From: JALORV01 sp963780715
GTDB taxonomy: Bacteria > Pseudomonadota > Gammaproteobacteria > Burkholderiales > Burkholderiaceae_F
Direction: 5' to 3'
Length of the DNA stretch: 64,000 nt
NCBI GenBank assembly: GCA_963780715.1
Contig: CAWADK010000010.1
Span: forward strand, 1 to 64,000
A program made the translations under genes and the position numbers. Shown here in pieces: positions 56,788 through 64,000 of the stretch (position 1 is its first letter; each line of letters starts with the position of its first letter). Under the pieces are notes generated by a model that was not told where the DNA came from, searched no databases, and saw nothing but the letters and a program-made list of their open reading frames with translations.

Positions 56788-56843
56788 CGCGCGAGGTTAG
56801 CGCAGCGGACCGCCACCGAGTTGCGACTTCGCGTGCCCGCGCC

Positions 56844-59800
56844 TCAGGCCTTGTCGGCCGGCTGGTGCGCCAGCACGGTGGCGCCGCTGCGTCCGCGCTT
56901 CAGGCGTCGCTCGAACGCATCGATGTAGGTGTAGATCACCGGCACCACGACCAGCGTCAGCAGGGTCGAGGTGATCACGCCGCCGATGATGGCGCGGCCC
57001 ATCGGCGCCTGCTGCTCTGCGCCCTCGCCCAGGCCGATCGCCAGCGGCAGCATGCCGAAGATCATCGCCGCCGTCGTCATCAGGATCGGACGCAGCCGTA
57101 CCTGCCCCGCCGCCAGCAGTGCCGCATGGCGGTCGAGACCCCCACGCTGCCCGCGATTGGCGAAGTCCACCAGCAGGATCGCATTCTTCGTCACCAGGCC
57201 CATCAGGAACACGATGCCGATCATCGAGAAGATGTTGAGCGTCGTCTTCGTGATCAAGAGCGCCAGCATGACGCCGACGATCGACAGCGGCAGCGAGGCC
57301 ATGATCGCAATCGGCAGGAAGAAACTGCCGAACTGCGAGGCCAGCACCAGGTAGATGAAGATGACCGCCAGCAGCAGTGCGCCGATGATCGCCGCATTGA
57401 TCTCCTGCTGTTCGCGGATCTGCCCACCGACATCGAAGCGCAGTCCGGGCGGCAGTTCGTAGGTCTTGACGAGCGCCTGCACCTCCTGTCCTGCATCACC
57501 GGCCGGCCGCCCCTGCACGTTGGCGAACAGCGCCACGCGCCGCTGCAGGTCCTGGCGACGGATGTTCTCCGGGTTGAAGGTGCGCTCCAGCGTCGCGATC
57601 GAGCGCAGCGGAATCACCTCCGGCGAGCCGTCGGCCAGCGATCGGCCGGTCGCGATGTTGAGGTTCGCGATGTCGTCGACGATCGTGCGATTCGCCTGCG
57701 GCAGCTGCGTGATCACTTCGTAGTTCTGGCCATCGGGCGCCAGCCAGTAGCCCGAGTTCTCGCCGCCCACCATCGCGCGCAATGTCGTGCCGAGCTGCGC
57801 ATGGGTGATGCCGTATTCGGCCGCGAGTTCGGGCTTCAGACGCACCGACAGCGCCGGCGTGCCCTCCTTCACCGAGATCTCGACGTCCGTCACGCCGCGG
57901 ATCTGCTGCACCTTGCCCTTGAGATCCGAGATGACGCGATTCATCTCGCCATCGTTGTTGCCGAGCAGAGCGACGTAGATCGGCGTGTTCCAGCCCACCT
58001 TGAGGTCGACCCCGGGGATGCTCGCCACGCGCTTGCGTATGGCCTGCTCGAGCTGCTGCTGCGAGAGCTTGCGCTCGTTGCGGGGCACCAGCTTGAGGTT
58101 CAGGTTCGCCATGTTGCGGGTGCCGTCGGTGCCGATGCCGGTGTCGACCGCGTCGATCTCCTTGAATTCGCGCAGCGCGTCCTCCACCCGCTTGACGCGC
58201 TCGTTGGCGTACTCGAGGCTGGAACCGACCGGCATGGTCAGGCGCACCGACGTGTAGCTCTGGTCGGCCTCCGGCATCATTTCGGTGCCGACCATTCCCG
58301 CAATCGGGATGCTCAGCAGGAAGCTCGCCGTGGCGATCGCCAGCGTGCTCTTCCGATGGGCGAGCGCCCAGCGCAGCAGCCGGTCGTAGACGCCATGGAC
58401 CTTGTCCATCCCGCGCTCGAAGGCACGCAGGATCGGCCCCACGACAGGCAGGCCGCGCGCACCCTCCGGCGGATCGCGCCAGACGGCCGAGAGCATCGGG
58501 TCGAGCGTGAAGCTGACGAACAGCGACAGCATCACGGCGGCCGCCACCGTGATGCCGAACGGATAGAAGAACTTGCCGACGATGCCGCCCATGAAGGCGA
58601 TCGGCACGAACACCGCGACGATCGACAGCGTCGTGGCGAGCACGGCCAGTCCGATCTCGTCCGTTCCCTCGCGCGCGGCGGTGTAATGGTCCTTGCCCAT
58701 GTGGATGTGGCGCACGATGTTTTCGCGCACCACGATGGCGTCGTCGATCAGCAGTCCGATGCACAGCGACAACGCCATCAACGTCATGTAGTTCAGGGTG
58801 AAGCCGAGCGCGTAGATGACGATGAAAGTCGCAATGACCGAGATCGGCAGCGTCAGCCCGGTGATGACCGTGCTGCGCCAGGAACCGAGGAACAGGAACA
58901 CGATGACCACCGTCAGCAGCGCGCCCTCGACGATCGTCGTCTTGACGTTGTTCACCGACTGCTCGACGAAATCGGCCATCGCCCACATGAACTTCAGTTC
59001 CATGCCGGGCGGCAGCTGCTTGCGGATGTTCTCGGCGGCGTACTTGAGCTCGCGCCCGACCTCGACGATGTTGGCGTCCTGTGCCTTGAAGACCGAGATG
59101 CCGATGGCCGGCTGGCCATTGACGCGCGACAGCGACTGGCGCTCGCGCTCGGCGTCGACGGCCGTCGCGACCTGCGACAGCAGGATCGGGACGCCGTTTT
59201 TGCGCGCGACGATGATCCGCTCGAACTGTTCGGGCGAGGTCAGCCGCCCGTCGACGCGGATGATCGACTCCGACGTGTCGTTGTGGATGGTCCCGACCGG
59301 CACGGAGATGTTCGCCGTGCGCAGCGCCTGCACCACGGTGTCGACGGAAAGGCCGAACGCCGTGAGCTTGGCCGGATCGACCCGCACCTGAATCTGCCGC
59401 GTGGTGTTCCCGCCGAGGTCGACGCGACCGACCCCCTTGACCCGCTCAAAGCCCTTCTGCACGACCTGTTCGGCCAGCAGCGTCAACTCGCGCGGCGTCT
59501 TGCCGTTGCCCATCAGGGCGAACGAGGCGACCGGCTGGTCGTTCTCGCCCCCGGCACGCTGGACCACAGGATCCTTCGCGTCGCGCGGGAAAGTCGCGCG
59601 GATCTGCGCCAGCTTGTCGCGCACTTCCTGCATCGCGCGGTCCATGTCCACTTCGTAGCGGAACTCGACCCACGTCAGCGAGCGGCCCTCGTCGGAGCGC
59701 GACAGGATGCGCTTGACGCCGGCGACCGTATTGGCCGCGCTCTCGATCGGCTTGGCGAGGTCGTTCTCGACCTGCTCCGGCGAGGCACCGGGATAGTTGA

Positions 59801-59945
59801 CCCAGATCTGCACGCCGGGCGGGCTGACATCGGGCATCGGCTCCACGCCCAGCCGGGCGTAGGAGAACAGGCCCAGCACCGTCAGGCCAACCATCACCAT
59901 GGTCGCGAAGACCGGGTGGGTGATGGACACACGCGTCATCCACAT
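56844..59945 (-). CDS. RND efflux transporter permease (HAE-1 type)
   Basis: A 1,033-residue inner-membrane proton-driven pump of the AcrB/MexB class. It shows the twelve-helix pattern with two large periplasmic loops. The proton-relay Asp pair is in GLLIDDAIVVREN, and GLVTKNAILLVDFANRG marks the second half. The N-terminus is VSITHPVFATMVMVGL. ATG 59945 has GGAGGG 8 bases upstream; an ATG 6 bases later is less well spaced. It follows the membrane-fusion gene by 67 bases on the same strand. No outer-membrane factor gene is in the window. Substrates are unknown. Confidence 0.93.
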   Translation of the reverse strand: MWMTRVSITHPVFATMVMVGLTVLGLFSYARLGVEPMPDVSPPGVQIWVNYPGASPEQVENDLAKPIESAANTVAGVKRILSRSDEGRSLTWVEFRYEVDMDRAMQEVRDKLAQIRATFPRDAKDPVVQRAGGENDQPVASFALMGNGKTPRELTLLAEQVVQKGFERVKGVGRVDLGGNTTRQIQVRVDPAKLTAFGLSVDTVVQALRTANISVPVGTIHNDTSESIIRVDGRLTSPEQFERIIVARKNGVPILLSQVATAVDAERERQSLSRVNGQPAIGISVFKAQDANIVEVGRELKYAAENIRKQLPPGMELKFMWAMADFVEQSVNNVKTTIVEGALLTVVIVFLFLGSWRSTVITGLTLPISVIATFIVIYALGFTLNYMTLMALSLCIGLLIDDAIVVRENIVRHIHMGKDHYTAAREGTDEIGLAVLATTLSIVAVFVPIAFMGGIVGKFFYPFGITVAAAVMLSLFVSFTLDPMLSAVWRDPPEGARGLPVVGPILRAFERGMDKVHGVYDRLLRWALAHRKSTLAIATASFLLSIPIAGMVGTEMMPEADQSYTSVRLTMPVGSSLEYANERVKRVEDALREFKEIDAVDTGIGTDGTRNMANLNLKLVPRNERKLSQQQLEQAIRKRVASIPGVDLKVGWNTPIYVALLGNNDGEMNRVISDLKGKVQQIRGVTDVEISVKEGTPALSVRLKPELAAEYGITHAQLGTTLRAMVGGENSGYWLAPDGQNYEVITQLPQANRTIVDDIANLNIATGRSLADGSPEVIPLRSIATLERTFNPENIRRQDLQRRVALFANVQGRPAGDAGQEVQALVKTYELPPGLRFDVGGQIREQQEINAAIIGALLLAVIFIYLVLASQFGSFFLPIAIMASLPLSIVGVMLALLITKTTLNIFSMIGIVFLMGLVTKNAILLVDFANRGQRGGLDRHAALLAAGQVRLRPILMTTAAMIFGMLPLAIGLGEGAEQQAPMGRAIIGGVITSTLLTLVVVPVIYTYIDAFERRLKRGRSGATVLAHQPADKA

Positions 59946-60012
59946 CAGAGAGTCCCTCCTGCTCGCGACCCGGGTTCGAACACCCGCGGTCCGGCCGCGC
60001 CGACGGCGCCGT

Positions 60013-61200
60013 TCAGTTGGCGGCCAGTGGCCGGGTCGTGGCGTCCCGCTCGGCGACCTTGGGTTCGCCCGGCATGCCGACAACCTTGGCGGCGAGGCCG
60101 TCCTTCAGATTGTCGAACTTGGTCGCCAGCACGACGTCCGCCGCACTCAGGCCTGACGTGATCTCGACCAGCTGCGCGCGCTCGTCGCGTCGCCCGACTG
60201 CCACGTTGCGACGGGCGAGCTTGCCGTCGGCCAGCACCCAGACATAGTTCTGGCCGGCCTCGGTGCGCAGCGCCGAAACCGGCAGCGACGGCGCCTCGGA
60301 TTCCGGCATCGTCGTCAGGACCACCCGCGCGAACATGCCCGCCTTCAGCAGCGACTCTTCGTTGGGCAGAGCTACGTAGATGTTGACCGTGCGCGTACCG
60401 GTCTCGGTGCTCGGGTTGATGCGGTCGACCCGCCCGGCGAAGTGGCGTCCACTGATGCCTTCGATGTCGACCTGTGCCGGCATGCCATTGCGGATCTGCG
60501 GCACATCGGATACGGGAACCTGGGCCTGGACCTCGAGTTGCGACAGGTCGACGATCGCCAGCAACGGCGCATCGAATCCGACCTTCTCGCCAGGCTGCAC
60601 GTGACGCTTGGCGACCTGGCCGGCAATCGGGGCGCGCACGACCGCATCGTTCATCTGGATCTGGGTCTGCTCGAGCTGGGCGCGGGCCGCCGCGACCGCC
60701 GCCAGCTGCGCCTGATAGGCCGAATCCGCGGTGTCGAACGCGTTCTGCGAAATGAAGTTCTGCTTGACCAGCTGGGCGTTGGCCTGACGGGTGCGCTCGG
60801 TCGTGGCGAGTTGCGCGCGGGCCGACTCGAGCGTCGCGGTGCGCTCGGCGAGCTGCGCTCTCAGTTGTGCCGTATCGAACTCGGCGACCGTCTGGCCGAC
60901 CGCGACACGGTCGCCTTCACGCACCAGGACACGCTTGACCTCGGCCGACAGCTTGGCCCGCACGGTGGCCTGCGACACGGCCAGCACGCTGCCTGGCACC
61001 GTCAGCTCGACGGCCAGCCGCTTCGGCTGCAGCCGCACGACGTCAGCCTGGGCGAACTCCAGCGGAGGCCGCTCGCCCTTCTTGGCGACATTGTCCGGCG
61101 ACGGAGTGGAGGTGCGCGACGCGATGACCGCCCCGCCCCCGCCCGCCACGGCAACCACCAGTATTCCGACCAGCCACCAGATCTTTGCCCGCTTTGTCAT
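60013..61200 (-). CDS. RND efflux periplasmic adaptor (membrane fusion protein)
   Basis: A 395-residue adaptor linking the pump to an outer-membrane channel. An N-terminal membrane anchor is at about residues 8-28, followed by a barrel-sandwich/lipoyl-like half (VREGDRVAVGQTVAEFD), a long helical hairpin (about 100-170, ATLESARAQLATTERTR and YQAQLAAVAAARAQLEQ), the second half (VRAPIAGQVAKRHVQPGEKV) and beta-barrel domains. ATG 61200 has GGGGGAAAG upstream. It is the first gene of the pump operon. A possible promoter lies at 61293-61320. The intergenic space to ntrC (61201-61435) shows no other feature. Confidence 0.93.
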   Translation of the reverse strand: MTKRAKIWWLVGILVVAVAGGGGAVIASRTSTPSPDNVAKKGERPPLEFAQADVVRLQPKRLAVELTVPGSVLAVSQATVRAKLSAEVKRVLVREGDRVAVGQTVAEFDTAQLRAQLAERTATLESARAQLATTERTRQANAQLVKQNFISQNAFDTADSAYQAQLAAVAAARAQLEQTQIQMNDAVVRAPIAGQVAKRHVQPGEKVGFDAPLLAIVDLSQLEVQAQVPVSDVPQIRNGMPAQVDIEGISGRHFAGRVDRINPSTETGTRTVNIYVALPNEESLLKAGMFARVVLTTMPESEAPSLPVSALRTEAGQNYVWVLADGKLARRNVAVGRRDERAQLVEITSGLSAADVVLATKFDNLKDGLAAKVVGMPGEPKVAERDATTRPLAAN

Positions 61201-61292
61201 TCTTTCCCCCAGGGTACGGCCGGGTCGCCGGGTAGGCGCCACTCGCCAGCGCAGGTTCGTGGCCTGCGGGCCGTTTCTTTGCGTGGGAGCGG

Positions 61293-61320
61293 ATTATCCG
61301 CATGCGGCGCGCATTGTCGC
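61293..61320 (-). promoter_or_regulatory. Possible promoter of the RND operon
   Basis: On the minus strand GCGACA (61320-61315) is followed after 16 bases by GATAAT (61298-61293), four of six and five of six consensus bases. It lies about 93 bases before the adaptor ATG. Confidence 0.35.
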
Positions 61321-61435
61321 CCGACGTGCGACGAATTGCAGTCAGCCGCGACGAAACGCAGATCGCATGGACGAAGGGCACCCCGGGCGGTCGCGCGGGC
61401 TGCGTGACGCGGCGACCCGCCCGGCCGCCGCCGGC

Positions 61436-62896
61436 TCAGTCTTCCAGCTGCAGTTCCTGGATCTTGCGCGTGATCGTGTTGCGGCCGACGCCCAGCCGGG
61501 TGGCGGCATCGATGCGTCGGCCGTGCGTGTGCTTCAGGGCGGTGCGAATGACGGCCGCCTCGAAGTCCCGCGCCAGGGTGTCCATGACGTCCGGCACGCC
61601 CTCGTGCAGGCGGCGCTCGACCTCGGCAACCAGTGAATCCGTCCAGTTGCCGCCGGCGCTGGACCGCGGCACGGGCGCAGCGGCCAACGCCGTCGGCGCG
61701 TCGAGGCGCGCCAGAGCCGGTGCCGCGGCCTGCTGCTGACGCATTTCCACCGGCAGATCTTCGACCTTGACCACCTGGGCCGGCGCCAGCACCGTGAGCC
61801 AGTGGCACAGGTTCTCCAGTTGCCGCACGTTGCCAGGAAACGGCTGCTGGCTGATGAAGCGCATCGCCTCGTCCGAGATGCGCTTCGGCTCCACGCCAAG
61901 CTCCTGCGCACTTTTCAGCAGGAAGTGGCGCGCCAGCAGCGGGATGTCCTCGCTGCGCTCACGCAGCGCCGGCAACCGCAAGCGGATGACGTTCAGCCGG
62001 TGGTAAAGGTCCTCGCGGAACAGGCCCTGGCGCACCCGTTCCTCGAGGTTCTGATGCGTAGCAGCAATGACGCGGACGTCCGCCTTGATCGGCTGGTGGC
62101 CGCCGACGCGGTAGTAAAAGCCGTCGGACAGCACGCGCAGCAGGCGCGTCTGCAACTCGGCCGGCATGTCGCCGATTTCGTCGAGGAAGAGCGTCCCGCC
62201 CTCGGCCTGCTCGAAGCGCCCGCGGCGCATCGCCTGAGCACCCGTGAAGGCGCCGCGTTCGTGGCCGAACAGTTCGCTTTCGAGCAGGTCGCGCGGAATC
62301 GCGGCCATGTTCAGCGCGATGAAGGGCGCTTCTGCGCGCGGGCTGTGCTTGTGCAGCGCGCGCGCCACGACTTCCTTGCCGCTGCCGGATTCGCCGGTCA
62401 GCAGCACGGTGACGTTGGACTGGCTGAGACGGCCGATCGCACGGAACACGTCCTGCATCGCCGGCGCCTGACCCAGGATCTCGGGAACCTCGCCGAGCGC
62501 TTCGTCGGCAGTCGATTCGCGCACGCTCTCGTCCACCGCGCGCCGGATCAGCTCGACGGCCTTGTCGACATCAAACGGCTTCGGCAGATACTCGAAGGCG
62601 CCGCCCTGGAACGCCGAAACGGCGCTCTCCAGGTCCGAGAACGCCGTCATCACGATGACCGGAAGCGCGGGATGCTTCCGCTTGACCTCGCGCAGCAGCT
62701 CGATGCCGCTGCGACCCGGCATCCGGATGTCGGAGATCAGCACCTGCGGGCTGTCGTGCTCCAGTTCGGTGAGCACGTCCTGCGCCGTGCCAAAGGCCTT
62801 GCACGGCAGGTTCTCGCGCGCGAGGGCCTTTTCCAGCACCCAGCGTATCGATCGATCGTCGTCAACGATCCAGATTGGTTTCATGGCAGCGCTCAT
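61436..62896 (-). CDS. ntrC: Nitrogen regulation response regulator NtrC
   Basis: A 486-residue sigma54-dependent activator of nitrogen-assimilation genes. The receiver domain has the phospho-acceptor Asp56 in SDIRMPG and Lys106 in PKPF. The AAA+ domain has Walker A GESGSGKE (169-176), the sigma54-contact loop GAFTGA (215-220), Walker B TLFLDEIGDM and arginine-finger region ending FPGNVRQLENL. A Fis-type helix-turn-helix ends the protein (RRIDAATRLGVGRNTITRKI). ATG 62896 overlaps the ntrB stop as ATGA; ATG 62884 is an alternative. Confidence 0.97.
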   Translation of the reverse strand: MSAAMKPIWIVDDDRSIRWVLEKALARENLPCKAFGTAQDVLTELEHDSPQVLISDIRMPGRSGIELLREVKRKHPALPVIVMTAFSDLESAVSAFQGGAFEYLPKPFDVDKAVELIRRAVDESVRESTADEALGEVPEILGQAPAMQDVFRAIGRLSQSNVTVLLTGESGSGKEVVARALHKHSPRAEAPFIALNMAAIPRDLLESELFGHERGAFTGAQAMRRGRFEQAEGGTLFLDEIGDMPAELQTRLLRVLSDGFYYRVGGHQPIKADVRVIAATHQNLEERVRQGLFREDLYHRLNVIRLRLPALRERSEDIPLLARHFLLKSAQELGVEPKRISDEAMRFISQQPFPGNVRQLENLCHWLTVLAPAQVVKVEDLPVEMRQQQAAAPALARLDAPTALAAAPVPRSSAGGNWTDSLVAEVERRLHEGVPDVMDTLARDFEAAVIRTALKHTHGRRIDAATRLGVGRNTITRKIQELQLED

Positions 62897-63978
62897 GGCA
62901 GCGGTATCAGGATTCGAAAGTCGGTGCGGCCCGGACGGCTGTCCACCTCGATGATGCCGTCGTGCTGCTGGATGAAGCTCTGCGCGAGAGTGAGCCCGAG
63001 GCCGGTGCCATCCTCGCGGCCGGATACCAGCGGAAAGAAGATTCGGTCCTTGATGTCATTGGGCACGCCTGGTCCGTTGTCGATGACATGCAAGTCCAGT
63101 GCCAAGCGGTGACGGGAACGCGCAATCGTCACCTGCCGGGCGACGCGCGTGCGCAGGGTAATCACCGCGTCGCCCGCCGCGATCCGGGATTCGAGCGCCT
63201 GCGCGGCGTTGCGCACGATGTTGAGAAGCGCCTGGATCAGCTGCTCGCGGTCCCCGTGAAAGTCGGGAACGCTGGCGTCGTAGTCGCGATCGACCGTGAG
63301 GCCGCGCGGAAACTCCGCCAGCGTGACCATGCGCACCCGCTCGCACACCTCGTGGATGTTGAGCTCGGCGATGACGCGCGGGGAACGGTGCGGTGCGAGC
63401 AGTCGATCGACCAGTGCCTGCAGGCGGTCCGCCTCGGCGATGATGACCCGCGTGTACTCGCGCTGCTCGGGCGACGCCAGTTCGGCGTCGAGCAGTTGCG
63501 CGGCGCCCCGCACTCCCCCGAGCGGATTCTTGATCTCGTGGGCAAGATTGCGCAGCAGTTGCCGATTGGCCTCGGACAGGCCGAGCTGGCGCTCTTCGCG
63601 ATCGACCTTGAGCTGCTGCTCGATCTCGGAGATTTCGAGCACCAGCGGGGTGCTCGAACCGTACTGAGCCGTCGCCGTCACCCGCACGGGCACCGGATCG
63701 CGCCCGAACCGCTTCAGCTCCAGCACCTGCCGGCGCTCTCCGAACGTGTTGGTGCGGGCATCAGAGACCAGCTGCTGCATCTGCAGCTCATCGCCGATTA
63801 CGCGTTCCGCCGACTGGCCCAGCAGGTTCTTGCGCGACATCCCCAGCAGCAGTTCGGCGGCCTGATTCACATGCACGATGCGCGCCGCCGGACCAAGCAC
63901 GATCACGGCGGTCGACAGCAGGTCGAGCCCTTCGAATTGCGCATCAGCCACGGAATCGTGGTGGACCGCCACAGTCAT
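62893..63978 (-). CDS. ntrB: Nitrogen regulation sensor kinase NtrB
   Basis: A 361-residue soluble histidine kinase that phosphorylates NtrC under nitrogen limitation, controlled by PII protein. A PAS domain covers about residues 15-110. HisKA has the phospho-His147 in LAHEIKNPLGG. The ATPase domain has NIVRNAAQAL, DNGPGVPNDI and DGTGLGLTLAQSFIQQH. There are no membrane segments, as expected for NtrB. ATG 63978 has GAAGG 8 bases upstream. It is upstream of ntrC with a 4-base overlap. In relatives glnA lies further upstream, which would be beyond the window's right edge. Confidence 0.96.
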   Translation of the reverse strand: MTVAVHHDSVADAQFEGLDLLSTAVIVLGPAARIVHVNQAAELLLGMSRKNLLGQSAERVIGDELQMQQLVSDARTNTFGERRQVLELKRFGRDPVPVRVTATAQYGSSTPLVLEISEIEQQLKVDREERQLGLSEANRQLLRNLAHEIKNPLGGVRGAAQLLDAELASPEQREYTRVIIAEADRLQALVDRLLAPHRSPRVIAELNIHEVCERVRMVTLAEFPRGLTVDRDYDASVPDFHGDREQLIQALLNIVRNAAQALESRIAAGDAVITLRTRVARQVTIARSRHRLALDLHVIDNGPGVPNDIKDRIFFPLVSGREDGTGLGLTLAQSFIQQHDGIIEVDSRPGRTDFRILIPLP

Positions 63979-64000
63979 GGCGACCAACCTTCGACCCCGT

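Noticed and set aside
56844..61200. Heavy-metal (CzcA-type) identity for the RND pump
   Set aside because: The permease motifs and lack of metal-binding His/Met clusters fit the drug/solvent HAE-1 group better.

Overview
The window is about 67% G+C chromosomal DNA that reads as a betaproteobacterium close to Burkholderiales. The evidence is two phasin types, a pyruvate dehydrogenase operon whose E3 carries its own lipoyl domain, a DUF2863 protein, a FixL/FixJ-like pair divergent from aceE and followed by folD and an M3 oligopeptidase, ntrBC, and DUF4124 proteins. No tRNA, rRNA, CRISPR array, insertion sequence or prophage was seen. The whole window looks like core chromosome plus lineage-specific genes.

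Layout. 0-6 kb is a lipid/storage block: a two-domain fatty acyl-CoA reductase-like SDR, divergent from a PhaI/PhaF-type phasin, then a patatin-like lipase whose 5' end is duplicated, a TetR regulator and a TPR-like protein. 5.8-10.8 kb (minus strand) holds the glyoxylate shunt genes aceB and aceA with a HAD dehalogenase-like gene, an orphan ParA and a small four-cysteine protein. 11-16 kb has an RraA-fold aldolase candidate coupled to an MFS transporter, a secreted 5'-nucleotidase and DUF2863. 16-22 kb has a LysR/cupin divergent pair and a tightly overlapped minus-strand operon: histone-deacetylase-like hydrolase, EamA transporter, thioesterase, nitroreductase and tartrate/isopropylmalate-type dehydrogenase. 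22-23 kb has PhaP, a good sigma70 promoter with a palindromic operator, and a candidate small RNA ending in a strong terminator. 23-32.7 kb has a secreted beta-propeller, a creatininase-like protein, a MoCF-domain protein, a lipoprotein, a TPR protein, a methyltransferase and an HrpA-type helicase. 32.7-36 kb has argA, yggX, a DUF2459 protein and rpiA. 36-41 kb is a set of mostly exported proteins: a four-repeat DUF4397 lipoprotein, FAS1, a DCC oxidoreductase, a SOUL haem-binding protein and a G8-domain beta-helix protein. 41-47.3 kb is aceE-aceF-lpdA. 47.4-56 kb is the sensor kinase and regulator, folD, prlC, two tandem DUF4124-glutaredoxin proteins, exonuclease III and an isoprenylcysteine methyltransferase-like protein. 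56-61 kb has a membrane-anchored BRO-N-like protein and an RND efflux pump. 61.4-64 kb is ntrC-ntrB.

How it fits together. The gene set suits a heterotroph that stores carbon as polyhydroxyalkanoate or related neutral lipid and lives on acetate or fatty acids: both glyoxylate enzymes, two phasins, an acyl-CoA reductase, a lipase and pyruvate dehydrogenase, with nitrogen control by NtrBC.

A caution for the reader. Seven genes between 16.2 and 32.1 kb (LysR, cupin, thioesterase, EamA, creatininase, lipoprotein, HrpA) are each broken by a single-base shift while both halves still read as conserved protein. Six of the seven fit a one-base insertion. This looks more like residual sequencing error than gene decay, and reads should settle it. 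No clear new multi-gene system was found. The best unexplained signals are the small-RNA candidate, the palindromic operators and the membrane BRO-N protein.
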